A stretch of 64,000 nucleotides of DNA from Affinundibacterium amnicola (GTDB taxonomy: Bacteria; Pseudomonadota; Gammaproteobacteria; Burkholderiales; Burkholderiaceae_D). A program made the translations under genes and the position numbers. This document shows positions 1-8,399 of the stretch, in pieces. Location: positions 1 to 64,000 of the forward strand of contig NZ_JACOFU010000009.1 in the NCBI RefSeq assembly GCF_014284275.1, written 5' to 3'. A model generated the notes under the pieces. It ran no database searches and was not told the DNA's origin. It saw only the letters and a list, made by a program, of their open reading frames with translations. Each line of letters opens with the position of its first letter. Within the stretch, counting starts at the first letter, position 1.

Positions 1-77
1 CCGAACAGGACCGTGAAACGACTTTGCGCCGATGATAGTGCTGCAACCAGTGTGAAAGTAGGTCATCGTCAGGCTCT
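1..77 (+). rRNA. rrf: 5S ribosomal RNA, 3' part
   Basis: The first 77 bases read as the 3' two thirds of a betaproteobacterial 5S rRNA: the conserved loop CCGAACAGGACCGTGAAACG, then GCGCCGATGATAGTG and the closing strand AGTAGGTCATCGTCAGGCTC. The 5' part lies outside the window. The gene is followed directly by a strong intrinsic terminator, as expected for the last gene of an rRNA operon. The exact 3' end (about 75-77) is estimated. Confidence 0.93.
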
Positions 78-88
78 TATTCCGCATC

Positions 89-128
89 GCCCCTGATTCA
101 AATCGAATCAGGGGCTTTTGCTTTTTTT
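89..128 (+). terminator. Intrinsic terminator of the rRNA operon
   Basis: An 11-bp perfect stem, GCCCCTGATTC (89-99) with GAATCAGGGGC (105-115), has a five-base loop and is followed by TTTTGC and seven more T. It directly follows the 5S rRNA. Confidence 0.93.
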
Positions 129-550
129 ACTCCTTCTACACTTCATTCCCCACTGTGCACCTCAGCCAGATCTGTTTAGATTTGCTTGTCAATCCTCAAG
201 CAAGACAAGAGAGAATCACGCTTAAATCACTTATCCTGCTATTTTTCTACTGACATCTAGCGAATATGTTCATCATTCAGCGATTGGATAATTCAGTATC
301 AGTAAGCTGACAAAGAGAAGCTATTCGCTACGGTATAATGCACCCCTTAGCATTGATTATTCACTTCAAACTGAACGAACACAAAGCATTAAATGTTGCA
401 CCGATTTACTTGTGACGCGTTGATTTAAAGAAACTTGATTTCTGTCTCCACCTAACAGATTTTTCGTAAATTTTGTTTTTCAATAATAGTTAAGTTGAAA
501 ACTAAAAATAGTCGGGATCTCTTTCACTCTCATTTATCTCTCTTGGTATC
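129..550 (+). promoter_or_regulatory. Intergenic region upstream of the GDT1-type transporter; possible promoter
   Basis: No gene is seen in these 420 bases. A perfect -10 hexamer TATAAT lies at 334-339; the only nearby -35-like sequence, CTGACA at 307-312, is 21 bases away, too far for an ideal sigma-70 promoter. I looked for a yybP-ykoY manganese riboswitch, which often precedes this transporter family, and did not recognise one. If 334-339 is used, the transcript has a 5' leader of about 200 bases. Confidence 0.35.
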
Positions 551-1117
551 ATGGAAGCATTTTTCGTATCCACATTTGCAGTCAGTATCGGTGAAATTGG
601 TGATAAGACGCAATTGTTGGCGCTGTTACTCGCCGCGCGATACCGTAAACCAGTGCCGATCATTTTAGGCATTTTGCTCGCCACTCTAGCAAATCACACC
701 CTTGCTGGGCTAATTGGTCAGTGGGTCGTTAGCCATATCTCTGCAGATATTTTGCGCTGGGCACTAGGTCTTTCATTTCTTGCTATTGCGATATGGACCT
801 TAAAGCCGGATGAGATCGATGATGGTACGTTGAATGAAGGTCGGTTTGGGGTATTTATGCTGACTTTCATCAGCTTTTTCTTTGCTGAAATTGGTGATAA
901 AACGCAACTAGCCACAGTGGCTTTAGCCGCAAAATATAGTGAGTTAAGCATGGTTATTGCAGGAACCACTTTAGGCATGCTGATAGCGGATGTTCCTGCG
1001 GTATTTTTAGGTAAAGTGGCTTCACCCAATTTCCCATTTCACTATGTCAGATGGCTAGCTTCAGCAGTGTTTGCAATTTTGGGTGTTTTGGTTTTGCTGA
1101 ATTTAAGTGGCATGTGA
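551..1117 (+). CDS. TMEM165/GDT1 family (UPF0016) cation transporter, probable manganese exporter
   Basis: This 188-residue membrane protein has two homologous halves, each carrying the family signature E-x-G-D-K-T (residues 15-20 and 113-118) in its first helix. Six hydrophobic segments are apparent. Family members exchange Mn2+ or Ca2+ for protons; bacterial relatives such as Vibrio MneA export manganese, so Mn2+ efflux is the best guess here. The length is normal for a bacterial member. The ATG start gives the usual short N-terminus before the first signature, although no clear Shine-Dalgarno sequence precedes it. The gene stands alone between the rRNA terminator and an unknown gene 85 bases downstream. 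Substrate specificity is inferred from the family. Confidence 0.9.
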   Translation: MEAFFVSTFAVSIGEIGDKTQLLALLLAARYRKPVPIILGILLATLANHTLAGLIGQWVVSHISADILRWALGLSFLAIAIWTLKPDEIDDGTLNEGRFGVFMLTFISFFFAEIGDKTQLATVALAAKYSELSMVIAGTTLGMLIADVPAVFLGKVASPNFPFHYVRWLASAVFAILGVLVLLNLSGM

Positions 1118-1202
1118 GCAATTGCTGCTATGGTTTATCGAGAAGTTCGTATAATTTTTTGCCTAATTGTTTTAGGCCTGTATTTCAGGATAGAAAGTAC
1201 TT

Positions 1203-2018
1203 ATGAGCGCATATGTTTTGCCAAAAGGAACCGTTGTCAAAGTTGGATCTCTGTCGCGAGATCTGTATTCTTTTTTTAATCAAGGAATACCCAAGAACAT
1301 GCCACGTGTTGGCTTGCAAAGCCAAGAGTCTTCATCGACATTTGAAAGTCAAGAGGGGATTTACATTGGCGAGCTGATGGCATATTTCTCAGCAGCTGCG
1401 CAATTCTGCCAGGCGACCGCTGTGATTTACGCAGAGCATAGTAATGTGATGGAGAACTTCGTACAGCAGCTGCAAGACATGCGAGGGCAAAAACCGGTTA
1501 TGGAAGGTTTGGAAACTATCTCCATTCAGATCGGTTTACCTGTGGTCTTGGAAATTACGCTAGATGAAGATTGTGAAGTATTTGCAGATACACATTTTGA
1601 ATCAACAGATAAAGGTGAAAAATGTTGGAAGCATTGGCGCAGTGTTGTGCTGATGCGTAAAGGTGGCATTCCGGCGCACTGGATTAAAAAATTTTACTTC
1701 CCCCGATTACTTGATTATCGCGATGTCGAGAGTAGTAAAAGTCCACGCGTATTAGAGCAAACGATTGATAGTTCCTTGATGGTCGGTGGCATGATGCAGG
1801 TTTGGCACAAAGATGCACCAGCCGACTTGCTAATGGCGTTTAAGAAGCAATATGGAACAATCAATTTTTCGCAAAACTTGCCTTTTGATGCGAATTCACT
1901 TGAACGATTTTTCAATTTTAATAGCATGATAGATCCCGCAAGCAGATTGTTAAACCAGCTAACAATTTGGCAGGACATTGATGCCTTGGCGAAGAAGCAG
2001 GGAATTCCCTTGCAGTGA
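1203..2018 (+). CDS. Conserved-looking protein of unknown function, 271 aa
   Basis: I do not recognise this protein. It has no signal peptide or membrane segment and reads as a soluble, mixed alpha/beta protein. It has many aromatic residues, an acidic stretch with E-x-T-L-D-E-D-C near the middle, and a basic-aromatic stretch W-I-K-K-F-Y-F. Codon use resembles its neighbours and the frame is open throughout. The ATG at 1203 follows a weak purine-rich stretch (GATAGAAAG). It converges with the HDOD gene, the two stop codons being only 5 bases apart, so no separate terminator fits between them. A signalling or adaptor role would be a guess. Confidence 0.75.
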   Translation: MSAYVLPKGTVVKVGSLSRDLYSFFNQGIPKNMPRVGLQSQESSSTFESQEGIYIGELMAYFSAAAQFCQATAVIYAEHSNVMENFVQQLQDMRGQKPVMEGLETISIQIGLPVVLEITLDEDCEVFADTHFESTDKGEKCWKHWRSVVLMRKGGIPAHWIKKFYFPRLLDYRDVESSKSPRVLEQTIDSSLMVGGMMQVWHKDAPADLLMAFKKQYGTINFSQNLPFDANSLERFFNFNSMIDPASRLLNQLTIWQDIDALAKKQGIPLQ

Positions 2019-2023
2019 TTATC

Positions 2024-3568
2024 CTAACGCTTCATCATCGCACTCATTAACTGGCCTTTTAAGGTTTTGATGAGTGCGGTTTCATCTGGTGGAACTCCTT
2101 CATTTGCTGGTAAGCAGCGATCCGCATAAAATAAGCCTAGCGGTTTATTTTCTATGACTAGAGGCAAAATAATAAAGCTGCGAGCATCGGGCAACAAACG
2201 TTTATGCCAGCCAGGCAAGATAGCTTGAATTTTTGGATTCAAAGCATCTTCAATCATCAAGTCTACATTATTGTTCATTGCTACATGAAAGATGGAGTTT
2301 TCAGTTTCCACGGGAAATTGAAACTCCTTCTGTCGCTCAATATACTTTTCACCAACAGAAATGCGAGCAGTGTATTTTCCCTGTTGTAAGTCCCGTAAGC
2401 AGGCGGTCGCAAAACGGAATCCCATCGCGCCATATAAAGTTTCCAGCACAAGCAGCACCAGATCATTCAATTTCAGCTGTTTTGATGCCAACATTTGCGT
2501 GGCATCTTGGACACCAGCGAGCAAAAGATCGCGTGCATTACTTGGTTTTCCACTTGGATGTCGGGTAACCGATTGTAATTGTTGCGCATCAAATGCAGGC
2601 AGCATAAATTCATTACAAAAATCGCTGTCACGCACTACCGGAGCGTTTGCGACATGATTCAATGTTGCCAGTGGAACCTCTAAAGTAATCGCTAGTTGAC
2701 GTGCTTCCTTATCGACATTTTTGAAAACTTCTTCGAGCTGAGTTGCATTAAAATCTAATGCACTACCAAAGCGTTTTACCAGTTGTTCACAACCTTGTTC
2801 TATCGATATTTCACCAGGCGTACTTTGTACCATCACTATTGCCAGCTCTTCACTAAAAGTGGCGACTTGCTTAATCCATTCAGAATCTTGTAGGGTCTTT
2901 TTAGCGTGGCCGTAAATTGGCTGTAATGCGAAGATGATACTGTCTGGAATTTTCCAATCGTATAAAACGCTCTGACCGAAGCGTTCAAAACTGCACCCTA
3001 ATAATTGATTGCAAATTTCATTTGTTTGTACGGGATCAGATGAGCTTAAGTTGAGAATTTTGTCATATAGCGGATGGTCAAAAGCCGCCACTAAGATCCG
3101 TCCAATATTTTTAAACAATGCTGCAACGGCGGCTTCCTCACTTTTGGGATGGCGATTTCGCCTTGCAATTTCACGCGCCGCCACACTGGCACACAAAGCT
3201 TGCACTAGCTCCTTTCGGACAGATTGCGCTTGTTTGTGATCTTTGAATCCATCCACCAGTAAAGTCGCCATCGCGCTGGCTTTAATGGTATCGAAGCCGA
3301 GTAAAAAAATGGCACGCGAAATAGTGGTTACTGACACGCCTCCGGGTGTTCGGTAAGCAATCGTATTCGATAAGTGTAATATTTTTTGTGTGAGGGCGAC
3401 GTCTGACAGAATGAAGTGAGCTAATTCAGAAACAGAGTCTTCTCCCGACGAAGTAATCTGAATGACTTTGCTGATTGTGACGCCCAGTGTAGGCAAGTTT
3501 TTGTCACTACGAATTTTGTCGAGTAAACGCTCGCGAACACTGCTGTTGGTGTTGGATGAAATAGTCAC
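2024..3568 (-). CDS. HDOD domain protein with C-terminal GAF-like domain
   Basis: A 514-residue cytoplasmic signalling protein. Residues about 20-220 form an HDOD domain: a catalytically degenerate HD-related helical fold, with L-S-D-V-A-L-T-Q-K-I-L and A-L-F-K-N-I-G-R stretches typical of the family. Residues about 360-500 look like a GAF domain (I-I-L-P-L-V-I-E-N-K-P-L-G-L-F-Y-A-D). HDOD proteins in proteobacteria act in motility, chemotaxis or c-di-GMP signalling and lack phosphohydrolase activity. The gene starts 7 bases after the receiver/TPR gene on the same strand, so the two are almost certainly cotranscribed. The GAF domain suggests small-molecule sensing; the ligand is unknown. Confidence 0.88.
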   Translation of the reverse strand: MTISSNTNSSVRERLLDKIRSDKNLPTLGVTISKVIQITSSGEDSVSELAHFILSDVALTQKILHLSNTIAYRTPGGVSVTTISRAIFLLGFDTIKASAMATLLVDGFKDHKQAQSVRKELVQALCASVAAREIARRNRHPKSEEAAVAALFKNIGRILVAAFDHPLYDKILNLSSSDPVQTNEICNQLLGCSFERFGQSVLYDWKIPDSIIFALQPIYGHAKKTLQDSEWIKQVATFSEELAIVMVQSTPGEISIEQGCEQLVKRFGSALDFNATQLEEVFKNVDKEARQLAITLEVPLATLNHVANAPVVRDSDFCNEFMLPAFDAQQLQSVTRHPSGKPSNARDLLLAGVQDATQMLASKQLKLNDLVLLVLETLYGAMGFRFATACLRDLQQGKYTARISVGEKYIERQKEFQFPVETENSIFHVAMNNNVDLMIEDALNPKIQAILPGWHKRLLPDARSFIILPLVIENKPLGLFYADRCLPANEGVPPDETALIKTLKGQLMSAMMKR

Positions 3569-3575
3569 AGAAACT

Positions 3576-5210
3576 TTATGTTATTTTTGTACGAACCGCA
3601 TCAATTCCATATCGCTTTTGTAGTTCCCCATATAACGATCGGATGGCTTTTAACCGGCTGTTCATAGGATCTAAACGCGCGGCTGATTCAATCAGTTGTT
3701 TTGCCAAGCCACCAGTCGCAGGATCCCAACCTAAATTTTCAATACACTTGAGTGCAGCAAGTGCAGCATTGAGAACCACTTGTGGGTTGTCTGGTGATTT
3801 CTTAGCGGCACTGGACATGAGTTCAACTGAACCTCGGAAGTCGCCCTCTTTTGCTTTTTGAACACCGAGCGCGACTAGATCTTTTACTTCCTTCTGACTT
3901 CTTTGAACGAGTTCTTGTCCAATATGACCTTTGCCCGCACTTTCAAATACACCCAGAGCGCGCGTGACCATCTGTTGATTTGGCGCGTTACGCATGACTT
4001 CCATGATGACTTCAGAAGCTGCCTCTTCGTTATTGTTTTCGAGACAGCTCTTAGCTAATCCCAGCTTCAAATCATTGGATAATCCAATTTCGTCACGGTT
4101 AGCTAACACGGCGGCATCAAGTTCTTCTGTTAATTTAGCAGAATCCCCCGTTGAGGCATGTAACATCGCTGCTGATATCGCACGACAAGCCTCGGTCTTC
4201 TTGATTCCAGACATGCTTTTTTCTAAGTCGCGGATAACAGATTTTGCCTGATTGTGATCGCCTTTTTTTACCAGTGCATTGACTAGTTTGACATGATCTT
4301 CGGGATCGCGAAATTCGGAATATTTCGCTTTGCTGACGACTTTTTTGAGAACGTTTTCTGCGGTTTCTATATCGCCAGTTTCAAGTGCCAGCGAACCCAA
4401 TTTACGCAAACGGCGCACTGCATGCGGTGACACCACGACAGCAGTATCGAGTACCGATTTTGCTTCTGGTAGCGCGCCAATTGCCTCGTGTGTTTTGGAA
4501 AGCCAGTCATAAGCATCCATATACTTATTATTTTCCGCTACCAGACTTGTGAGAATTTCCTCTGCTTCTTGGTAACGTCCTTGCATGTATAAAGTTTTGG
4601 CCAGACCTAATTTTGCCCAAGCAACTGTCTTCATTTCGTATAGCTTGACATACAGTTCTTCGGCTTCATTCGCCTCACCTAAGATGACGTGCAGTTCTGC
4701 ACGCAGGCGCATAAAATCAACGAGGTATCTGGGATAAGCTTGTTCACCCTCAACGCAAGCTTCAAGCGCTTCTCGAACAAAACCCTGATCCATTAAATTG
4801 AAGACTTCCATGAAAGCTTTGCGCTTTTCAATCGCCTTAAGCACTCTTTCTAGTAAAGCATCTGCCGTGAAAGGTTTGAGCAAATAATCGGAAGGTGCGA
4901 GTTCGGCAGCGCTCACCACTTTGGCGTAAGCACGTTCTGCTGTCACCATGATGAAGATCGTTGATAGTGGGGTCAGCTTATGATGACGAACGTCTTCTAA
5001 CAACTGTTGTCCATCTTGTCCGACACCTAAATCGTATTCGCACAAGATAAGATCAAATACTTTTGATTGAATTGCACGGATTGCGGTACCCGCAGAAATG
5101 CCGTGATCGATCTTGGTGATGCCGCATAAGTTCAGCATATTGTGCAAGCTGACACGCATACCAGAATGTGGTTCAACTAGCAGTGCGCGAATTTCCCCTA
5201 GATTGCTCAT
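3576..5210 (-). CDS. Receiver-domain protein with tetratricopeptide repeats (atypical receiver)
   Basis: 544 residues: an N-terminal CheY-like receiver (about 5-130) followed by TPR-type helical repeats (about 135-530), for example the A-K-L-G-L-A-K-T-L-Y stretch. The receiver keeps the conserved Thr (M-V-T-A-E) and the Lys of L-L-K-P-F. However, the phospho-acceptor position in D-L-I-L-C-E is Glu58 rather than Asp, and the N-terminal acidic pair is reduced to Glu13. This suggests a constitutive or phosphorylation-independent pseudo-receiver. TPR repeats imply protein-protein interaction, plausibly with the HDOD protein encoded 7 bases downstream. No DNA-binding or output enzyme domain is present. 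Confidence 0.88.
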   Translation of the reverse strand: MSNLGEIRALLVEPHSGMRVSLHNMLNLCGITKIDHGISAGTAIRAIQSKVFDLILCEYDLGVGQDGQQLLEDVRHHKLTPLSTIFIMVTAERAYAKVVSAAELAPSDYLLKPFTADALLERVLKAIEKRKAFMEVFNLMDQGFVREALEACVEGEQAYPRYLVDFMRLRAELHVILGEANEAEELYVKLYEMKTVAWAKLGLAKTLYMQGRYQEAEEILTSLVAENNKYMDAYDWLSKTHEAIGALPEAKSVLDTAVVVSPHAVRRLRKLGSLALETGDIETAENVLKKVVSKAKYSEFRDPEDHVKLVNALVKKGDHNQAKSVIRDLEKSMSGIKKTEACRAISAAMLHASTGDSAKLTEELDAAVLANRDEIGLSNDLKLGLAKSCLENNNEEAASEVIMEVMRNAPNQQMVTRALGVFESAGKGHIGQELVQRSQKEVKDLVALGVQKAKEGDFRGSVELMSSAAKKSPDNPQVVLNAALAALKCIENLGWDPATGGLAKQLIESAARLDPMNSRLKAIRSLYGELQKRYGIDAVRTKIT

Positions 5211-5411
5211 GAAAACCTTTGATGATGAAGGAGTTTGCCTGTTTTAATTGTTTTGGCAAAACATCATATAAAACGACACATTAAATCTGTACTGTTTAGA
5301 TGACGACCAGCGTGTGCTAAAACTTTAACCGATTAGGTCTTTATAATGTAGCTGTATAGCAATTTTTTTCAAGACATTTCATACAACGTCGCTGGAATGC
5401 GACGCTATATT

Positions 5412-5609
5412 TCATTTGAGAAATTTTGCAACCAGCAAAATGACTAGCGAGAGCAAAATCGTCGAGGCAAAAGGAATAGTAAAAATCTTACCAAATAGTT
5501 TTAAACGCAGGTCGCCAGGGAGTTTGCCTATGCCTAATTTCTGCAACCAGGGCAGCAAATTGGCAAATAACACCAATCCAATAAATATCACCAATACCCA
5601 GCGAATCAT
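5412..5609 (-). CDS. DUF2905 family small membrane protein
   Basis: A 65-residue protein with two transmembrane helices (about 3-20 and 42-62) separated by a loop carrying L-G-K/I-G-K-L-P-G-D, the hallmark of DUF2905. The length is normal for the family, whose function is unknown. The ATG start has an AGGA ribosome-binding site 6 bases upstream. It lies alone on the minus strand between the MidA-type methyltransferase gene and the receiver/TPR gene. Confidence 0.9.
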   Translation of the reverse strand: MIRWVLVIFIGLVLFANLLPWLQKLGIGKLPGDLRLKLFGKIFTIPFASTILLSLVILLVAKFLK

Positions 5610-5710
5610 GTGTTGTCCTTTGATGTAAATAACTCAATCACTTTACCTGTTATAGCGGATGCTGTGTTTCGTTCTGCATGCGCACGGTCGTAGTGATGTT
5701 AATGCTTAGT

Positions 5711-6928
5711 TTAAAGGCGATGGCTGCGATCATGCTGCAGTAAAGCTTCGGGTAGCGCGACTCCAGTGCCCAGAATTAATACTTTGAATAATTCTCCCAT
5801 TTCAGCAGGAGACAATAATTTTTGTACTGCATTACTGGCTGGTAAATAACGACGACTGTCTTCCGCAGGAATCCGGGCCAAAACTTCCGTGATGCCCCCT
5901 CCGAGTAAAAATCCCGCTTGGCTGGTGTAGCTTAATAAATCAAGACCCGCTTCCACCCCAGCGATTGCGACGGCGGTGAAATCGACGTGGGCGGTGATAT
6001 CTTGCAGCCCTGGTAAATAAAAAGGATCAGGATGGGCGTGATGCCGATAGTGGCACATCAAGGTACCTTGATCACGTTGTGGCAAGTAGTATTCGTGTGC
6101 CGGAAATCCATAGTCCAGCCAAATAGCGACACCACCTTGCCCCGATTCTGCATGTCCTGCCATCAACATCGTGGCGATACTTCGCATAAAGCCAATTTCA
6201 ATTGGATGTACTTCGGTAAGGTATCCATTTGGTAATGCTGCGGCGTCTGGAATCTGCGTAAGCAATGCGACGTGTTGATCAGTCGCTTCGTCCATGCTGA
6301 CTAATTTAAAGCCAGAAATTGACGCTGTCGATGACATTTCACTACTGACTCCCAAGCGTGTCCAGCCCTGTTCTGACTTACAGACCAGCTCAACTGGCAT
6401 CGCATCAAGTACTTCGTTTCCTATAACGATTCCGGAAAAAGCGGTGGGCATTTTCGATAGCCAAACGACCTGAGGAAAATCTTTTAGACGTTCTTCCTGT
6501 CTGGCTCTGAGTTCGCCGGACAATTCCACGATAAAATAGCGTCTTAGCGGAATTTGAGATTGCTGGCATTCCGACAAAATATCGAATGCTAGCTTGCCAG
6601 ACCCTGCTCCAAACTCCATGATTTCAGGAGCGCTTTGTGTGAATAACTGCTGTGCGACTTGTGCTAAGGTCGCACCAAACAGAGAACTCATTTCTGGTGC
6701 GGTAGTGAAATCACCATCAGCACCGAGTTTGACCGAACCACCGCTGTAGTAACCTAAGCGTGGTGTGTAAAGTGCCATTTCCATGTAACGTGAAAACGGA
6801 ATGACGCCATGGCAAGCGGCGATTTCTGCATGTATCAGCGTTTCAAGTTGTCGCGATACCAGTTGTGCATCGTCAGACGGAATAGGTAGGCTCAGTTGAT
6901 GATTAGGGGTGGGATTTAGTTTCTGCAT
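5711..6928 (-). CDS. Class I SAM-dependent methyltransferase, MidA/NDUFAF7 family
   Basis: 405 residues of the DUF185 family. The N-terminal third carries Y-M-x-x-A-L-Y-x-P-x-x-G-Y-Y, then G-D-F-T-T-A-P-E-M-S and the SAM-binding motif M-E-F-G-A-G-S-G-K-L-A; V-I-G-N-E-V-L-D-A-M-P-V follows near the centre. In eukaryotes NDUFAF7 methylates an arginine of complex I subunit NDUFS2; the bacterial substrate is not established. Length and motifs are those of a complete protein. It is divergent from the SDR gene, the 176-base gap between them holding a 12-bp inverted repeat. Confidence 0.9.
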   Translation of the reverse strand: MQKLNPTPNHQLSLPIPSDDAQLVSRQLETLIHAEIAACHGVIPFSRYMEMALYTPRLGYYSGGSVKLGADGDFTTAPEMSSLFGATLAQVAQQLFTQSAPEIMEFGAGSGKLAFDILSECQQSQIPLRRYFIVELSGELRARQEERLKDFPQVVWLSKMPTAFSGIVIGNEVLDAMPVELVCKSEQGWTRLGVSSEMSSTASISGFKLVSMDEATDQHVALLTQIPDAAALPNGYLTEVHPIEIGFMRSIATMLMAGHAESGQGGVAIWLDYGFPAHEYYLPQRDQGTLMCHYRHHAHPDPFYLPGLQDITAHVDFTAVAIAGVEAGLDLLSYTSQAGFLLGGGITEVLARIPAEDSRRYLPASNAVQKLLSPAEMGELFKVLILGTGVALPEALLQHDRSHRL

Positions 6929-6964
6929 ACCAGCATTGTATTAAAAAGCGGGACAGTTCCGGTC

Positions 6965-6990
6965 AATAAGTGAAAACATTTTCGCTTATT
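6965..6990. promoter_or_regulatory. Inverted repeat between divergent genes, possible operator
   Basis: AATAAGTGAAAA (6965-6976) and TTTTCGCTTATT (6979-6990) form a 12-bp arm inverted repeat with one mismatch and a 2-base centre. No T-run follows on either strand, so it is more like a protein-binding dyad than a terminator. It lies between the MidA-type gene and the SDR gene. The binding protein is unknown. Confidence 0.4.
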
Positions 6991-7104
6991 GCTATATCAA
7001 ACAATTTAAGAAAAGCTGATATGGTGCCAGTGCGCCATGTATTTGTCCTTACAGATCAGCGTATCTGAAAGAATCTGAGTGTAGCTCAGGGAAGATTGAA
7101 GACT

Positions 7105-7905
7105 ATGAATTCGCAGCAGGTTTCATCAGTGCCAGTCGTGCTAATCACCGGGGCGGCTAAGCGCATTGGTCGCCACATCGCATTGAAGTTGGCACAGCGC
7201 GGTTGGGATATCGTGGTGCATTATCACCAATCTGCTGAAGATGCAGCGCAAGTGGTAGCAGAGATTGCTCAGTTGGGGCGCCGTGCAATCGCGGTGCAGG
7301 CAGATTTAAGGAGTGTTGATCAAGTCAAGAAAATCGTACCGCAAGTGTTAAACCAGTTGGGACGTCTCGATTGTGTCGTGAATAATGCATCGCTATTTGA
7401 GGCCGATAGCGTGAATGATTTCTCGCAAGTTTGTTTGGATAAACATATGCATGCGAATTTAATGGCACCCATTATGTTGGCGCAAGCAATGCACGCATCG
7501 CTGCCGGATGATGCTCCAGCGGGGATTGCTTCGGTGATTAATATTCTTGATCAGAAATTGTTTAATTTGAATCCAGATTATTTATCTTATACTTTGTCAA
7601 AAGCAGCATTACAGACTGCGACCACGACCTTGGCTCAGGCCTTAGCGCCTAAGCTCAGAGTGGTTGGCATTGCACCTGGATTGTCGATGGTGTCAGGCGA
7701 TCAAAGCGAAACGGATTTCCTCGCCGCGCACAAAGTGACGCCGCTTGGGCGCTCCAGTACGCCAGAGGATATCGCTGAAGCGGTGTGTTATGTGGCAGCA
7801 GCACGGGCAATCACTGGCACCACAATTTTGGTTGATGGTGGTCAGCATTTGATTCCTACACAGCGCGATGTGATGTTTTTAGCGAAGGCTAATTCAGATA
7901 GTTAA
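7105..7905 (+). CDS. SDR family oxidoreductase, pteridine reductase-like (FolM type)
   Basis: A short-chain dehydrogenase/reductase of 266 residues. The nucleotide-binding motif is T-G-A-A-K-R-I-G-R; the Arg after the glycine-rich turn is typical of NADPH-dependent pteridine reductases (PTR1, FolM). N-N-A-S and the catalytic Y-T-L-S-K (Y-x-x-x-K) follow. FolM reduces dihydromonapterin or dihydrofolate. The next gene, folB, acts in the same pterin pathway, supporting this role. An in-frame TTG at 7096 is closer to an AGGGA sequence (7088-7092), but ATG at 7105 is preferred; the start is not certain. The stop codon lies inside a 13-bp tandem repeat. Confidence 0.85.
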   Translation: MNSQQVSSVPVVLITGAAKRIGRHIALKLAQRGWDIVVHYHQSAEDAAQVVAEIAQLGRRAIAVQADLRSVDQVKKIVPQVLNQLGRLDCVVNNASLFEADSVNDFSQVCLDKHMHANLMAPIMLAQAMHASLPDDAPAGIASVINILDQKLFNLNPDYLSYTLSKAALQTATTTLAQALAPKLRVVGIAPGLSMVSGDQSETDFLAAHKVTPLGRSSTPEDIAEAVCYVAAARAITGTTILVDGGQHLIPTQRDVMFLAKANSDS

Positions 7906-7946
7906 TCCAGATCGTTAATTCGGATCCTTAATTCAGGTCTCTAATC
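7882..7946 (+). repeat. Degenerate 13-bp tandem repeat, about 5 units, spanning a stop codon
   Basis: Consecutive 13-base units starting at 7882, 7895, 7908, 7921 and 7934 fit the pattern CAGATCGTTAATT with several substitutions; the middle three agree best. The stop codon of the SDR gene (7903-7905) is inside the second unit. The repeat may be a local duplication or a binding array; it shows no hairpin. Confidence 0.7.
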
Positions 7947-7992
7947 GCGATTTTTTATTATTTTAATTTACCAGTTTTATAAGTGACTCTTT

Positions 7993-8391
7993 ATGTTATC
8001 CATACTCCATCATCCACAACTTGCCGATTGTCGTCGCCTGTTTTTGCGTAACTACGAAGTGTCTATCAATATCGGTGTACATGAATTTGAAAAGAAGGGT
8101 GAACAAAGAGTCATGATCAATGTTGATCTGTATATTCCTTTGGCATTATCAACGCCAAAAGATGATCAGCTCGATGAAGTGGTTGATTATGACTTTATGC
8201 GTGGCACGATTGCTGCGCGTGTGGCGCAAGGCCATGTGCATTTGCAAGAAACTTTATGCGACGATGTCGCAAAAATCATGTTGGCGCATCCTCGAGTACG
8301 CGCGGTGCGCGTGTCAACCATGAAGCCAGACGTGTATCCTGATTGCGAAGGCGTCGGTGTGGAAGTGTTTCAAATTAAATCGGAAGTGTGA
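7993..8391 (+). CDS. folB: Dihydroneopterin aldolase
   Basis: A 132-residue FolB-type protein that converts 7,8-dihydroneopterin to 6-hydroxymethyl-dihydropterin and glycolaldehyde in folate synthesis. Family features visible are [18 protein letters not shown] near the N-terminus (with the substrate-binding Glu), V-V-D-Y-D near the middle, and the C-terminal K-P-D-V. Length is normal. The stop codon overlaps the region of the ttcA start, so the two genes are cotranscribed. The upstream pterin-reductase-like SDR gene may belong to the same unit. Confidence 0.92.
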   Translation: MLSILHHPQLADCRRLFLRNYEVSINIGVHEFEKKGEQRVMINVDLYIPLALSTPKDDQLDEVVDYDFMRGTIAARVAQGHVHLQETLCDDVAKIMLAHPRVRAVRVSTMKPDVYPDCEGVGVEVFQIKSEV

Positions 8392-8399
8392 GTCGAAAT

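Noticed and set aside
240..550. Possible manganese riboswitch (yybP-ykoY) before the GDT1-type gene
   Set aside because: The conserved paired segments and loop sequences of that motif were not found.
718..1029. Minus-strand frame of 103 codons inside the GDT1-type gene
   Set aside because: It mirrors the strong plus-strand coding frame with its duplicated E-x-G-D-K-T signature; no ribosome-binding site or family.
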